Shown: one piece after another, positions 17,141 through 24,769 of the stretch
Position numbering within the stretch: the stretch's first letter is position 1
Layout: every line of letters starts with the position of its first letter
NCBI RefSeq assembly: GCF_019974135.1
Contig: NZ_AP025017.1
Coordinates: 682,001 to 746,000 of the forward strand
Source of the DNA: Actinomyces capricornis
GTDB lineage: Bacteria > Actinomycetota > Actinomycetes > Actinomycetales > Actinomycetaceae
Direction: 5' to 3'
DNA length: 64,000 nt
Notes under the pieces: generated by a model
Database searches by the model: none
What the model was told of the DNA's origin: nothing
Seen by the model: the letters and a program-made list of their open reading frames with translations, nothing else
Program-made: the position numbers and the translations under genes

Positions 17141-17311
17141 TCAGCGGGTCTCGCGGTGCTCGGTGTGCTTGCCGCAGCGGGCGCAGAACTTCGAGACGGC
17201 CAGGCGGTCGGGGGTGTTACGGCGGTTCTTCTTGGTGATGTAGTTGCGCTCCTTGCACTCCGAGCAGGCCAGAGTGATCTTGGGGCGAACGTCGGCGGAC
17301 TTGCTGGCCAC
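17141..17311 (-). CDS. rpmG: 50S ribosomal protein L33
   Basis: 56 residues: [19 protein letters not shown], then [15 protein letters not shown], ending with [14 protein letters not shown]. Two CxxC pairs (CSEC, CARC) make this the zinc-binding (C+) form of L33. The GTG at 17311 follows GGAG by 6 nt. It is preceded on the same strand by tRNA-Met and tRNA-Thr, an arrangement conserved in many actinobacteria, and followed by the MaoC-like gene. Confidence 0.96.
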   Translation of the reverse strand: MASKSADVRPKITLACSECKERNYITKKNRRNTPDRLAVSKFCARCGKHTEHRETR

Positions 17312-17371
17312 GTTTGACTCCTCGTGTCGATCCTCGAGCATGCGTCGGAAGCGCTGTACTCGAACCTTGCG

Positions 17372-17445
17372 TAGCGGGGGAGGGACTCGAACCCTCGACC
17401 TCACGATTATGAGTCGTGCGCTCTAACCAGCTGAGCTACCTCGCC
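17372..17445 (-). tRNA. tRNA-Met (CAT)
   Basis: A 74-nt cloverleaf on the minus strand. It has the D-arm TAGCTCAGCTGGTTAGAGC, an anticodon stem around ACTCATAA (anticodon CAT), and the T-arm GAGGGTTCGAGTCCCTC. CCA is not encoded. The acceptor stem GGCGAGG/CCCCGCT has an A-C mismatch at pair 5 and a G-U at pair 1. The elongator rather than initiator type is inferred from the T- and D-arm layout. Confidence 0.93.
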
Positions 17446-17483
17446 ATAGGAACACAATGGGGGCCATTGGCCCCCGCTGTGAG

Positions 17484-17556
17484 AGCCCCGAAAGGGAATC
17501 GAACCCTTGACCTTCTCCTTACCATGGAGACGCTCTGCCTACTGAGCTATCGGGGC
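17484..17556 (-). tRNA. tRNA-Thr (GGT)
   Basis: A 73-nt cloverleaf on the minus strand with acceptor GCCCCGA/TCGGGGC, D-arm TAGCTCAGTAGGCAGAGC, anticodon loop ATGGTAA (anticodon GGT), and T-arm AAGGGTTCGATTCCCTT. CCA is not encoded. Confidence 0.96.
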
Positions 17557-17670
17557 AACGAGCGGAATCCTAGGCAGATCCGGATCGCCTTGGCAATCCG
17601 ACCGCCCGTGGCCTCCCTCTCATTGCGGGCCTCCGCCCGGAGGCGGATCTGATCACCGGGGTGATCATGG

Positions 17671-17752
17671 TGGCGGGTGAGGGATTCGAACCCCCGTAGC
17701 ATTCCGCGGCTGATTTACAGTCAGCTCCCATTGGCCGCTCGGGCAACCCGCC
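17671..17752 (-). tRNA. tRNA-Tyr (GTA)
   Basis: An 82-nt class II tRNA on the minus strand: acceptor GGCGGGT/ACCCGCC, anticodon stem-loop CTGACTGTAAATCAG (anticodon GTA), a long variable arm, and T-arm GGGGGTTCGAATCCCTC. CCA is not encoded. Two hairpins without T-runs (17630-17643 and 17651-17666) lie between it and tRNA-Thr. Confidence 0.96.
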
Positions 17753-17983
17753 TTCGCTCCGCACGGGGCCCGGCAGGGCCTCCGCTTGGTGCCGTGGAAG
17801 AATAGCAAGTCCTCAGCTGGGGCGCCAATCCCCTCCGTAGGACCCTGCTCACAGGGGTGATCCGTGGGAGGATCGGGCCGTCCGGCGGCGCCGGCCGGGC
17901 CCGCCCGAGCCGGTGGCGCTCCCCCGTGGGCCGCGACCCACGGGGCCGGCGCACCTGACCAGAACCGACCAGAGAGGCACACC

Positions 17984-18481
17984 ATGGCATCCGACTCCTC
18001 CTTCGACGTCGTCTCCCGGCTGGACCGCCAGGAGGTGGACAACGCCGTCAACCAGTGCGCCAAGGAGATCTCCCAGCGCTACGACTTCCGGGGAGTGGAT
18101 GCCGCGGTCTCCCTGTCGGGGGACACGATCACCATGGAGGCCAACAGCCCCGAGCGGGTCCTGGCGATCCTGGACGTCCTGGAGTCCAAGCTCTTCCGCC
18201 GCGGGGTCTCCCTCAAGGCCCTGGACCTGGGCGACAAGGAGCCCCGGCCCAGCGGGAAGATCTACCGCCTGGCCTGCCCCCTGCGCGAGGGCCTGACCCA
18301 GGAGGTGGCCAAGCAGGTCACCAAGGCGATCCGCGAGCAGGGCCCCAAGGGCGTCAAGGCCACGATCCAGGGGGACGAGGTGCGCGTGTCCTCCAAGTCG
18401 CGCGACGACCTCCAGGCGGTCATCGCCCTGCTCAAGGACCTCGACGTCGACGCGGCCCTCCAGTTCGTCAACTACCGCTGA
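17984..18481 (+). CDS. YajQ family cyclic-di-GMP/nucleotide-binding protein
   Basis: 165 residues, the full family length: [20 protein letters not shown], then [32 protein letters not shown], and [19 protein letters not shown]. YajQ proteins have two ferredoxin-like domains and bind nucleotides; in Xanthomonas the homologue binds c-di-GMP and a transcription factor. The role in actinobacteria is not settled. The ATG at 17984 follows GAGAGG by 6 nt. It is convergent with the NarL-type regulator. Confidence 0.92.
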   Translation: MASDSSFDVVSRLDRQEVDNAVNQCAKEISQRYDFRGVDAAVSLSGDTITMEANSPERVLAILDVLESKLFRRGVSLKALDLGDKEPRPSGKIYRLACPLREGLTQEVAKQVTKAIREQGPKGVKATIQGDEVRVSSKSRDDLQAVIALLKDLDVDAALQFVNYR

Positions 18482-18502
18482 GGGCCGCACGGCCGCCTGG
18501 CC

Positions 18503-19147
18503 TCACGAGGACAGGATCGTCAGGACGGCCTTGACGCGGCGGTGGACGGCGGAGTCGGGCAGCAGCCCGAGTTTGGCGAAGATCCGCTGGGTGTGCTTCT
18601 CCACGGCCCCCTCGGTGACCACCAGGCGCTCGGCGATCGCGGCGTTGGTGTGGCCCTCGGCCATGAGGCCGAGCACCTCCCTCTCACGCGGGGTGAGGCG
18701 CTCCACGGGGTCGTCTCGCCGTCCTCGCTGCATCACCTGGGCCACGACGTCGGGGTCGAGCACGAGCTCGCCGCGCGCCACGCGCTCGACGGCCTCCAGG
18801 AAGGTGTCGATATGACTGACCCGGTCCTTGAGCAGGTAGCCCAGTGCTCCCCCGCCGTCGGCCATGAGCTCGGGCAGGTAGCCGGCCACCACGTACTGGC
18901 TGAGCAGGAGGATGGGGGCCTGGGGCCATTGGGCGCGTATGGCGGCGGCGGCCCTGAGGCCCTCGTCGGTGTGCGAGGGCGGCATGCGGATATCGGCGAT
19001 GACGATCTCAGGGCGCAGCTCCAGGGCCTGGGCCACCAAGGCCGGGCCGTCCCCGACGTCGGCGACGACCTCGTGGCCGCCCTCGGCCAGGATGAGGGCG
19101 AGCCCCTGGCGCAGCAGGACGGAGTCGTCGGCGATCAGGACGCGCAC
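18503..19147 (-). CDS. NarL/LuxR-family response regulator
   Basis: 214 residues. The receiver has the acidic DD near residue 7, phospho-acceptor Asp52 in IVIADIRMPP, and YLLKDRV with the conserved Lys. The C-terminal LuxR helix-turn-helix is LTPREREVLGLMAEGHTNAA followed by AIAERLVVTEGAVEKHTQRI. Its start overlaps the end of the upstream sensor kinase gene by 13 nt, so the two are cotranscribed and translationally coupled. Targets are unknown. Confidence 0.93.
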   Translation of the reverse strand: MRVLIADDSVLLRQGLALILAEGGHEVVADVGDGPALVAQALELRPEIVIADIRMPPSHTDEGLRAAAAIRAQWPQAPILLLSQYVVAGYLPELMADGGGALGYLLKDRVSHIDTFLEAVERVARGELVLDPDVVAQVMQRGRRDDPVERLTPREREVLGLMAEGHTNAAIAERLVVTEGAVEKHTQRIFAKLGLLPDSAVHRRVKAVLTILSS

Positions 19148-20394
19148 GGGATCACCACCTCCACGCGAGTGGGGCCGCCCTGCGGGGAGGTGAGCGTCAG
19201 GCGCCCATCCACGCCGGCCAGGCGCTCGGCCAGTCCGGACAGGCCGTGGCCCTTGGCCGGCGAGGCCCCGCCCATGCCGTTGTCCTCCACCCAGGCGTGA
19301 AGGAGGCCGTCGCGCACGGCGGCGCCCACGTGGGCGCGCGTGGCCCCGGAGTGCTTGTTGACGTTGGCCAGGGCCTCGCTGATGACGAAGTAGGCGGCCT
19401 GGGCGGCGTGGTCGGGCAGGTCGGGCAGGTCGGCGCTGACGGTGACGGGCACGGATGAGAGCGTAGCGGCCTCCGAGATCGCGGCGCCCAGGCCGCGGTC
19501 CACCAGGATCGGCGGGGCGATGCCGCGCGAAAGGTGGCGCAGCTCGTCGAGGGTGGCCTGGGCCTGGCCCATGGCCTCCTGGAGGATCTGGGTGGTGGCC
19601 TGCGGGTCCTTGCCCGCCTGGCGCTTGGCGCGCGCCAGGTCCATCGTCAGGCGCACGAGGCGCTGCTGGGGGCCGTCGTGGATGTCGCGCTCCAAGCGGC
19701 GGCGGGTGTCGGACTCGGCGCGCTGGACGGCGGCCCGGGAGGTCTCCAGGCGTCCCACCTCACCGCGCCAGGAGAGCATGAGGCGGGTCAGTCCGCTGTG
19801 CACGGCTGCCAGGCCCCGCAGGACGGCGGGTGCGGCGGCCAGGAAGAGGACTGCGATGATGAGGTCGACGACGATGTTCCACAGGAGGGGGTACGGCAGT
19901 CCCAGCAGCTCGGCCCAGCCCTGATTGCTCTCGGGGACGATCAGTTCCGGGACGACCTCGACGATCGGCGCCAGCAGGCCGCCCACGGCAACGGAGAGCC
20001 ATATCACCGTCAGGGACCACAGGGCCAGGGAGACCGGGAAGGAGACCACGATCCACAGCAGGTCCATCCACCGCTGGGGGTCCTTGAGGGGGTGCAGGAG
20101 GCCCCGGATGGTGCTGGCGCCCTGCGGCACGGGGAGGTAGTGGGCGGGAACGGGGGCGGAGCCGTCGACGGCGCTGGCCGCCCGGCGGGCCATGTCCGCG
20201 AAGCCGCCGGTGAACAGGAGGGTCATCACCAGGATGGGCAGGCCCACCCAGATGACGATCGTGCCGATGCCCAGTGAGGTGAGGGGGACCACGAGGCAGA
20301 AGGCCATCAGGTGGACGGGCCAGGCCAGTAGGAGGTAGGCGGCGTCCCTGCGGGCCTGCGGCAGGCGGCGGGACCAGGAGCGGAGGAGGTTCAT
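19135..20394 (-). CDS. Sensor histidine kinase, NarL-partner (HisKA_3) type
   Basis: 419 residues. The N-terminal half has about four membrane helices (roughly residues 18-40, 42-62, 112-142 and 168-194), matching the actinobacterial "putative sensor" domain. His239 is in LERDIHDGPQQRLVRL, the HisKA_3 phospho-site. The HATPase includes FVISEALANVNKHSGAT and GHGLSGLAERLAGVDG. It is followed directly by its response regulator. A strong hairpin lies 52-81 nt upstream of the ATG. Confidence 0.92.
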   Translation of the reverse strand: MNLLRSWSRRLPQARRDAAYLLLAWPVHLMAFCLVVPLTSLGIGTIVIWVGLPILVMTLLFTGGFADMARRAASAVDGSAPVPAHYLPVPQGASTIRGLLHPLKDPQRWMDLLWIVVSFPVSLALWSLTVIWLSVAVGGLLAPIVEVVPELIVPESNQGWAELLGLPYPLLWNIVVDLIIAVLFLAAAPAVLRGLAAVHSGLTRLMLSWRGEVGRLETSRAAVQRAESDTRRRLERDIHDGPQQRLVRLTMDLARAKRQAGKDPQATTQILQEAMGQAQATLDELRHLSRGIAPPILVDRGLGAAISEAATLSSVPVTVSADLPDLPDHAAQAAYFVISEALANVNKHSGATRAHVGAAVRDGLLHAWVEDNGMGGASPAKGHGLSGLAERLAGVDGRLTLTSPQGGPTRVEVVIPCAS

Positions 20395-20445
20395 GGCTCA
20401 ATTCTCATCGCGCGCTCCCCCGCTGGCAGCCCGGCGACCTGGCCA

Positions 20446-20475
20446 AGCGGTTGTCGGGCCAGCCCGACAACCGCT
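20446..20475. terminator. 14-bp-stem hairpin upstream of the NarL-type kinase
   Basis: AGCGGTTGTCGGGC (20446-20459) is the exact reverse complement of 20462-20475, with two bases between. On the minus strand it lies after the phosphotransferase gene and before the sensor kinase gene, with no T-run. It may be a terminator of the former or an operator of the latter. Confidence 0.5.
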
Positions 20476-20589
20476 GGCGGGTACACCGTGCTGGGGCCCG
20501 CAGTCGAGCAGGCCCTTGTCCAAGCAGTGCCTGAGCACGCCTTCGGTAGGCCCCGACTGCGCCCAGGCAGTCCCCGGCCCACAACCTCA

Positions 20590-21891
20590 TCAGGGCGTGC
20601 GAGGCTGCGCGAGAGCGGCCGCCATGCCCGCGGCGATCTGCGCGGCCCACCGGGCGTAGCGCGCGGCCTCCTCTCGCGCGGCGTCGTCTCGCGCGGCCTC
20701 GCCATGCGCCTGCCCCACCCGAGAGGCCCCGCCCGGGGTCTCCTCGGGCGCTCCCGCCCCGTGCACGCCCCTATCGCCCGTGGCCTCGCCTCGGCTCAGG
20801 CAGTACAGCAGGTTGCCCATCCTGTCGATGAGCTCATAGGCATCGCGCCGGGCCAGGAGGCAGGCCGCGTCCCTGACCGAGGCATGCCCCGGACTCCACC
20901 GCACCGGGCCCGCCCCTCCCCCCGCCCCGGGCGCCCGACACCCCATCCGGGGCGCCTGGGCCGCCATGACGCGCACATACTCCTCCACCAGCGCCTGGAC
21001 ATCCAGGCTCCCCAGGGGCACGTACCACGGCCCGCCACTGACCCGCCCGCCGATGAGCGCCAGGTCCTTGGCCACGTCCCCGGGCCCGGCCCACTCGAAG
21101 TCGATGAGCCGCGGCACGCCCTCGCAGACCACGACGTTGGTGCGCACCACGTCGCCATGGATGAGGGGGTGGACGGGGGCCTCCCGGAAGGCCGGATCGT
21201 GGCGCGTCAGCGCCTCGCGCCAGGCCCCCAGCAGCGGGGCCACCAGGGGGTGCTCCAGGGTCCACGGGGCACTCCCCCGCCACCAGGCCAGTACCTCATC
21301 CCCCTGCGCGCTGGCGGGGGCCACCGTCGTCGGCATCATGGCCACCGGGGTCCTGTCGCAGGCGGTGGCCGACGACGGCGCAGCGCCCCCTCCCAGACCC
21401 TTCTCACCGACCGCCTCGCCCAGCGCCTCGGCCACCATCTCCCCGGCCGTCCCGACCAGGGCGAGGTGGAGCCGGGCGAGCTGACCGGCGAGCGCCGCGA
21501 GCAGGGGCGGCCCCCAGTCCCGGGGCGGCAGGACCCGCCCGGGCACGTGGGTGGTCACCATGTAGGGGGCGCCCAGGGGGCTGTCGGGGCCCGGCTCCAT
21601 GGCGATGGCCCTGGTGCCGAGCTCGGGCGGGATGCGCCCAAGCGCCGCGAACTCGGCAGCCATGGGCCGGGGCATGTCGGCGGTGGCGCGTCGCTGCACG
21701 CGCACCACCCGCGCCCGGCCCCCGCTGCGCACCAGCCAGGCGGCGTAACTCTCCCCTCGGCCGAGTGCCTCCACGCGGGCCCCACCGCTGGGGATGCCGC
21801 GCAGTTCACCGGCCTGCGCCGCGGCTCGGATCCGCCCGCCCAGGTCCGCGTTCCCTCCTCCGAGCGCACCAGGCGGCGCCATCGCGCTCAC
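20590..21891 (-). CDS. Aminoglycoside-phosphotransferase-like kinase (APH family)
   Basis: 433 residues. The N-lobe has YAAWLVRSGGRARVVRVQR. The C-lobe has the catalytic HPLIHGDVVRTNVVV (HGDxxxxN, Brenner-type motif) and metal-binding Asp in RLIDFEWAGPGDVAKDLA. These mark the APH/choline-kinase fold. The substrate is not predictable; resistance is not implied. A low-complexity insert lies around residues 205-225 and a Gly-rich one near 320-335. The GTG at 21891 overlaps the stop of the upstream P-loop kinase (GTGA), so the two are coupled. Confidence 0.8.
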   Translation of the reverse strand: MSAMAPPGALGGGNADLGGRIRAAAQAGELRGIPSGGARVEALGRGESYAAWLVRSGGRARVVRVQRRATADMPRPMAAEFAALGRIPPELGTRAIAMEPGPDSPLGAPYMVTTHVPGRVLPPRDWGPPLLAALAGQLARLHLALVGTAGEMVAEALGEAVGEKGLGGGAAPSSATACDRTPVAMMPTTVAPASAQGDEVLAWWRGSAPWTLEHPLVAPLLGAWREALTRHDPAFREAPVHPLIHGDVVRTNVVVCEGVPRLIDFEWAGPGDVAKDLALIGGRVSGGPWYVPLGSLDVQALVEEYVRVMAAQAPRMGCRAPGAGGGAGPVRWSPGHASVRDAACLLARRDAYELIDRMGNLLYCLSRGEATGDRGVHGAGAPEETPGGASRVGQAHGEAARDDAAREEAARYARWAAQIAAGMAAALAQPRTP

Positions 21892-22487
21892 GGCCCTGCC
21901 CCGAGCAGGGTCGACAAGGCGCGAATGATGCGACCCGCAGCGCCCGCGGGGGGCAGGCGCGCGGTGTCCAGCCTCAGGCCCGCCTCGGGCCAGGGCTCGT
22001 AGTCGCGGGTGCGGACCTCCCGCCAATCGGGCAGCACCAGTCCCTTGATGTCGCTGGCGCGCCCCTCCACACGGCGGCGGTGCTCACCCGCATCTGAGCA
22101 GACCAGCTCAACGCCGAGGAAGGCGCACCCGAGGTCACCAGCAGTCGCCTCCCACAGGCGCCGGGTAAGAGGCATGGGGTTGACGCATTCGGCCAGCACA
22201 TCCCCGCCAGTGGCCAGAACATCTCGGGACACCGCTGCGGCCGCGGCGTACCCGGCGCCGCCGGGCGTACCGGGACGCATCTCGCCGCTCTCGCGCAGGG
22301 CCTGCTCGATGGAGTCGATCCGCAGCCAGGTCATGGGCCGCAGGCCCAGGACCTCCCGGCACACCGTGGTCTTGCCGACGCCGGGCAGGCCACCGATGAC
22401 GACGAGGCACGGGCGGAGCGGGCCGCCTCGCGCCTGACCGGCATCGAGCGGCGCAGCGGGGTTGGTCACGGGGATATGCGGACGCAC
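21888..22487 (-). CDS. Small P-loop kinase (zeta/AAA-33-like)
   Basis: About 199 residues. The Walker A motif VVIGGLPGVGKTTVCREVLG and a following acidic WLRIDSIEQAL (substrate Asp) are typical of the AAA_33 / chloramphenicol-phosphotransferase-like kinases. A hairpin-like LAECVNPMPLTRRLWEATAG and LVCSDAGEHRRRVEGRASD (lid arginines) follow. The substrate is unknown. It starts with GTG 15 nt after htpX and overlaps the APH-like gene, so htpX, this gene and the APH gene probably form one transcript. Confidence 0.75.
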   Translation of the reverse strand: MRPHIPVTNPAAPLDAGQARGGPLRPCLVVIGGLPGVGKTTVCREVLGLRPMTWLRIDSIEQALRESGEMRPGTPGGAGYAAAAAVSRDVLATGGDVLAECVNPMPLTRRLWEATAGDLGCAFLGVELVCSDAGEHRRRVEGRASDIKGLVLPDWREVRTRDYEPWPEAGLRLDTARLPPAGAAGRIIRALSTLLGAGP

Positions 22488-22502
22488 CGGACACCGCCGT
22501 CA

Positions 22503-23366
22503 TCAGTACCCGGCCATCTTCTCCAGGCGGGCGATGCGCTGGCTCATGGGCGGGTGGGTGGCGAAGAGGCTGCGGATCGAGCCGAAGGGGTTGGCGATCA
22601 TCATGGCCGAGACCGGCTCGACCCTCGGGTCCTGGGCCATGGGGACCCGGGAGACCCCGGACTCCAGCTTGCTCAGCGCACTGGCCAGCGCCAGGGGGTC
22701 CTGGGTGAGGGCGGCGCCGTCCTCATCGGCGTCGTACTCCCGGGTCCGCGAGATGGCGAACTGGGTGAGGGAGGCCGCCAGGGGCGCCAGGAGTGCCAGG
22801 AGGAGGACGGCGATCGGATTGCCCTCGCGCCTGTCCCGCCCGCCCCCGAACCACAGGGCGATCATGGACACCGAGGAGATGATGCCGGCGATCCCGGCGG
22901 CCACCGAGCCGGTGAGGATGTCGCGGTTGTAGACGTGGGAGAGCTCGTGGCCCAGCACCCCGCGCAGCTCGCGCTCGTTGAGGAGCTGGAGGATCCCCTG
23001 GGTGCAGCACACGGCGGCGTGCTGGGGGTCGCGGCCGGTGGCGAAGGCGTTGGGGCTCATCGTGGGGGCCACGTACAGCCGGGGCATGGGCTGGCCGGCG
23101 CGCTCGGAGAGCTCGCGCACGATGGCATGCATGGCGGGCTGCTGGGCCTGGCTGACCTCGATGGCGCCCATGGAGCGCACCGCCAGCTTGTCGGAGTTCC
23201 AGTAGGTGTAGGCGGTCTGGGCCACGCCGATGAGCGGCATGATGAACAGCCAGATGCTGGAGCCCGTCCCCCGGGCCAGCAGCCAGCCGAAGAGGAGCAG
23301 CAGGCCCCACAGCCCTCCCATGAGGATGGCGGTCTTGAGCCCGTTGTGATGATTCGTCCCGGTCAT
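22503..23366 (-). CDS. htpX: Membrane zinc metalloprotease HtpX
   Basis: 287 residues, M48B family. Two N-terminal helices (residues 13-31 and 36-55) anchor it. The zinc motif HELSH is at 140-144 with a third ligand Glu in SRTREYDADEDGA, and two more helices lie between (about 152-200). HtpX degrades damaged membrane proteins at the cytoplasmic face. The final ATHPPMSQRIARLEKM is a family hallmark. The ATG has TAGGAT 6 nt upstream. Confidence 0.95.
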   Translation of the reverse strand: MTGTNHHNGLKTAILMGGLWGLLLLFGWLLARGTGSSIWLFIMPLIGVAQTAYTYWNSDKLAVRSMGAIEVSQAQQPAMHAIVRELSERAGQPMPRLYVAPTMSPNAFATGRDPQHAAVCCTQGILQLLNERELRGVLGHELSHVYNRDILTGSVAAGIAGIISSVSMIALWFGGGRDRREGNPIAVLLLALLAPLAASLTQFAISRTREYDADEDGAALTQDPLALASALSKLESGVSRVPMAQDPRVEPVSAMMIANPFGSIRSLFATHPPMSQRIARLEKMAGY

Positions 23367-23372
23367 GGGACG

Positions 23373-23378
23373 ATCCTA
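23373..23378 (-). promoter_or_regulatory. -10 box of htpX (leaderless)
   Basis: TAGGAT on the minus strand, 6 nt before the htpX ATG at 23366. Confidence 0.6.
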
Positions 23379-23495
23379 TCAAAACTCGTTGAAGGTTCCC
23401 TTAATGCTACCTGTGCGGTACACCTGCCCGGGAGCCGCCCTCGGAGGCCCCGCATCGCCCCTGCGCCGCCTCAGTGCCCGCCACAGCAGCGGCCC

Positions 23496-24620
23496 TCAGC
23501 CCTGGCGCTCCAGCAGCTCGACGACGTCGGCGGCCTCGATCCCCAGCTCCTCCCCCACACCCGGGGTGTAGAGGGCACCCTCATGCGTGCTCAGGCCGCG
23601 GGCCAGGTCCCCCCGGGCGGCGCATGCCCGCCTCCAGCCGGAGTCGGCCAGCTCCAGCACATAGGGCAGGGTGGCGTTGGTCAGGGCGTAGGTGGAGGTG
23701 TGGGGCACGGCGCCGGGCATATTGGCCACGCAGTAGAAGGTGGTGCCCTCGACCTCGTAGGTGGGGTTGGTGTGGGTGGTGGGGCGGGAGTCCTCGAAGC
23801 ACCCGCCCTGGTCGATGGCGATGTCCACCAGGACGCTGCCCGGGCGCATGGCCCGAACCATCTCGCGGGTCACCAGTCGCGGGGCCCGGGCCCCGGGCAC
23901 CAGGACGGCGCCGATGACGAGGTCGGCCTTGGCGGTCTCCTCGGCCACATCCAGTGGGGTGGAGTACCGGGTGCGGATGGCGCCGCCGGAGACCTCCTCG
24001 ATGTAGCGCATGCGCGAGGCGCTGATGTCGAACACGACCGTGTCTGCCCCCATGCCGACGGCGACCTGGGCCGCCCGCAGTCCCGCGACGCCCCCGCCCA
24101 GAACGACGACGCGGCCGCGCCGCACCCCGGGCGCCCCGCCCAGGAGCACCCCGGAGCCGCCGTGGGGCCTCAGGAGGCAGTCGGCCCCGACCTGGGCGGC
24201 CAGGCGCCCGGCGATCTCCGACATGGGGGCCAGCAGGGGCAGGCCGCCCTCGTCGTCCTGGACGGTCTCATAGGCGATGGAGGTCACGCCGCGGGCCAGG
24301 AGCTCCTCGGTCAGGGACCGGTCGGCGGCCAGGTGCAAATAGGTGAAGAGCACCAGCCCGGGCCGCAGGAGCCCGTACTCCGAGGCGACGGGCTCCTTGA
24401 CCTTGAGGATGAGCTCGGAGCCCTCCCACAGCGCGTGCGCATCGTCCACGAGCACCGCGCCGGCACGGCGGTAGGCCTCGTCAGTGATGCCACTGCCCAG
24501 GCCCGCACCGGCCTGGATGCTCACCTCATGCCCGCGCCGCACCAGGGCGTCCACACCGGCCGGCGTCAGGGCGACGCGGAACTCGTTGTCCTTGATCTCG
24601 GTGGGAACGCCGATTCTCAT
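23496..24620 (-). CDS. ald: Alanine dehydrogenase
   Basis: 374 residues. It catalyses reversible NAD-dependent oxidative deamination of L-alanine to pyruvate and ammonia. The start MRIGVPTEIKDNEFRVALTP, the substrate Lys in ILKVKEP, His96 in FTYLHLA, and the Rossmann motif VVVLGGGVAGLRAAQVAVG are all in place, followed by NMPGAVPHTSTYALTNATLP. The length is standard. A GAGAGG-like ribosome site precedes the ATG. It stands alone between htpX and fprA. Confidence 0.95.
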   Translation of the reverse strand: MRIGVPTEIKDNEFRVALTPAGVDALVRRGHEVSIQAGAGLGSGITDEAYRRAGAVLVDDAHALWEGSELILKVKEPVASEYGLLRPGLVLFTYLHLAADRSLTEELLARGVTSIAYETVQDDEGGLPLLAPMSEIAGRLAAQVGADCLLRPHGGSGVLLGGAPGVRRGRVVVLGGGVAGLRAAQVAVGMGADTVVFDISASRMRYIEEVSGGAIRTRYSTPLDVAEETAKADLVIGAVLVPGARAPRLVTREMVRAMRPGSVLVDIAIDQGGCFEDSRPTTHTNPTYEVEGTTFYCVANMPGAVPHTSTYALTNATLPYVLELADSGWRRACAARGDLARGLSTHEGALYTPGVGEELGIEAADVVELLERQG

Positions 24621-24747
24621 GAAGTGCCTCTCTGCGGGTTCTGGACGAGCGGTGGGCGCGGCCTGCGGCCACCGGACAGGCCCATCATTCTACGGCGGGG
24701 CCCGTGGCGGTGCCCGCCGTCGTGTCTGCGACGGGCACCGTGCATGG

Positions 24748-24765
24748 CGGGCGCAGCGGCGCCCG
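24748..24765 (-). terminator. Terminator hairpin after fprA
   Basis: CGGGCGC (24748-24754) and GCGCCCG (24759-24765) form a 7-bp stem with an AGCG loop, starting 4 nt past the fprA stop. No T-run follows. Confidence 0.45.
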
Positions 24766-24769
24766 AGGC

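Noticed and set aside
20590..21891. Calling the APH-like gene an antibiotic-resistance gene
   Set aside because: Only the general kinase fold is visible; many chromosomal members of this family have unrelated substrates.
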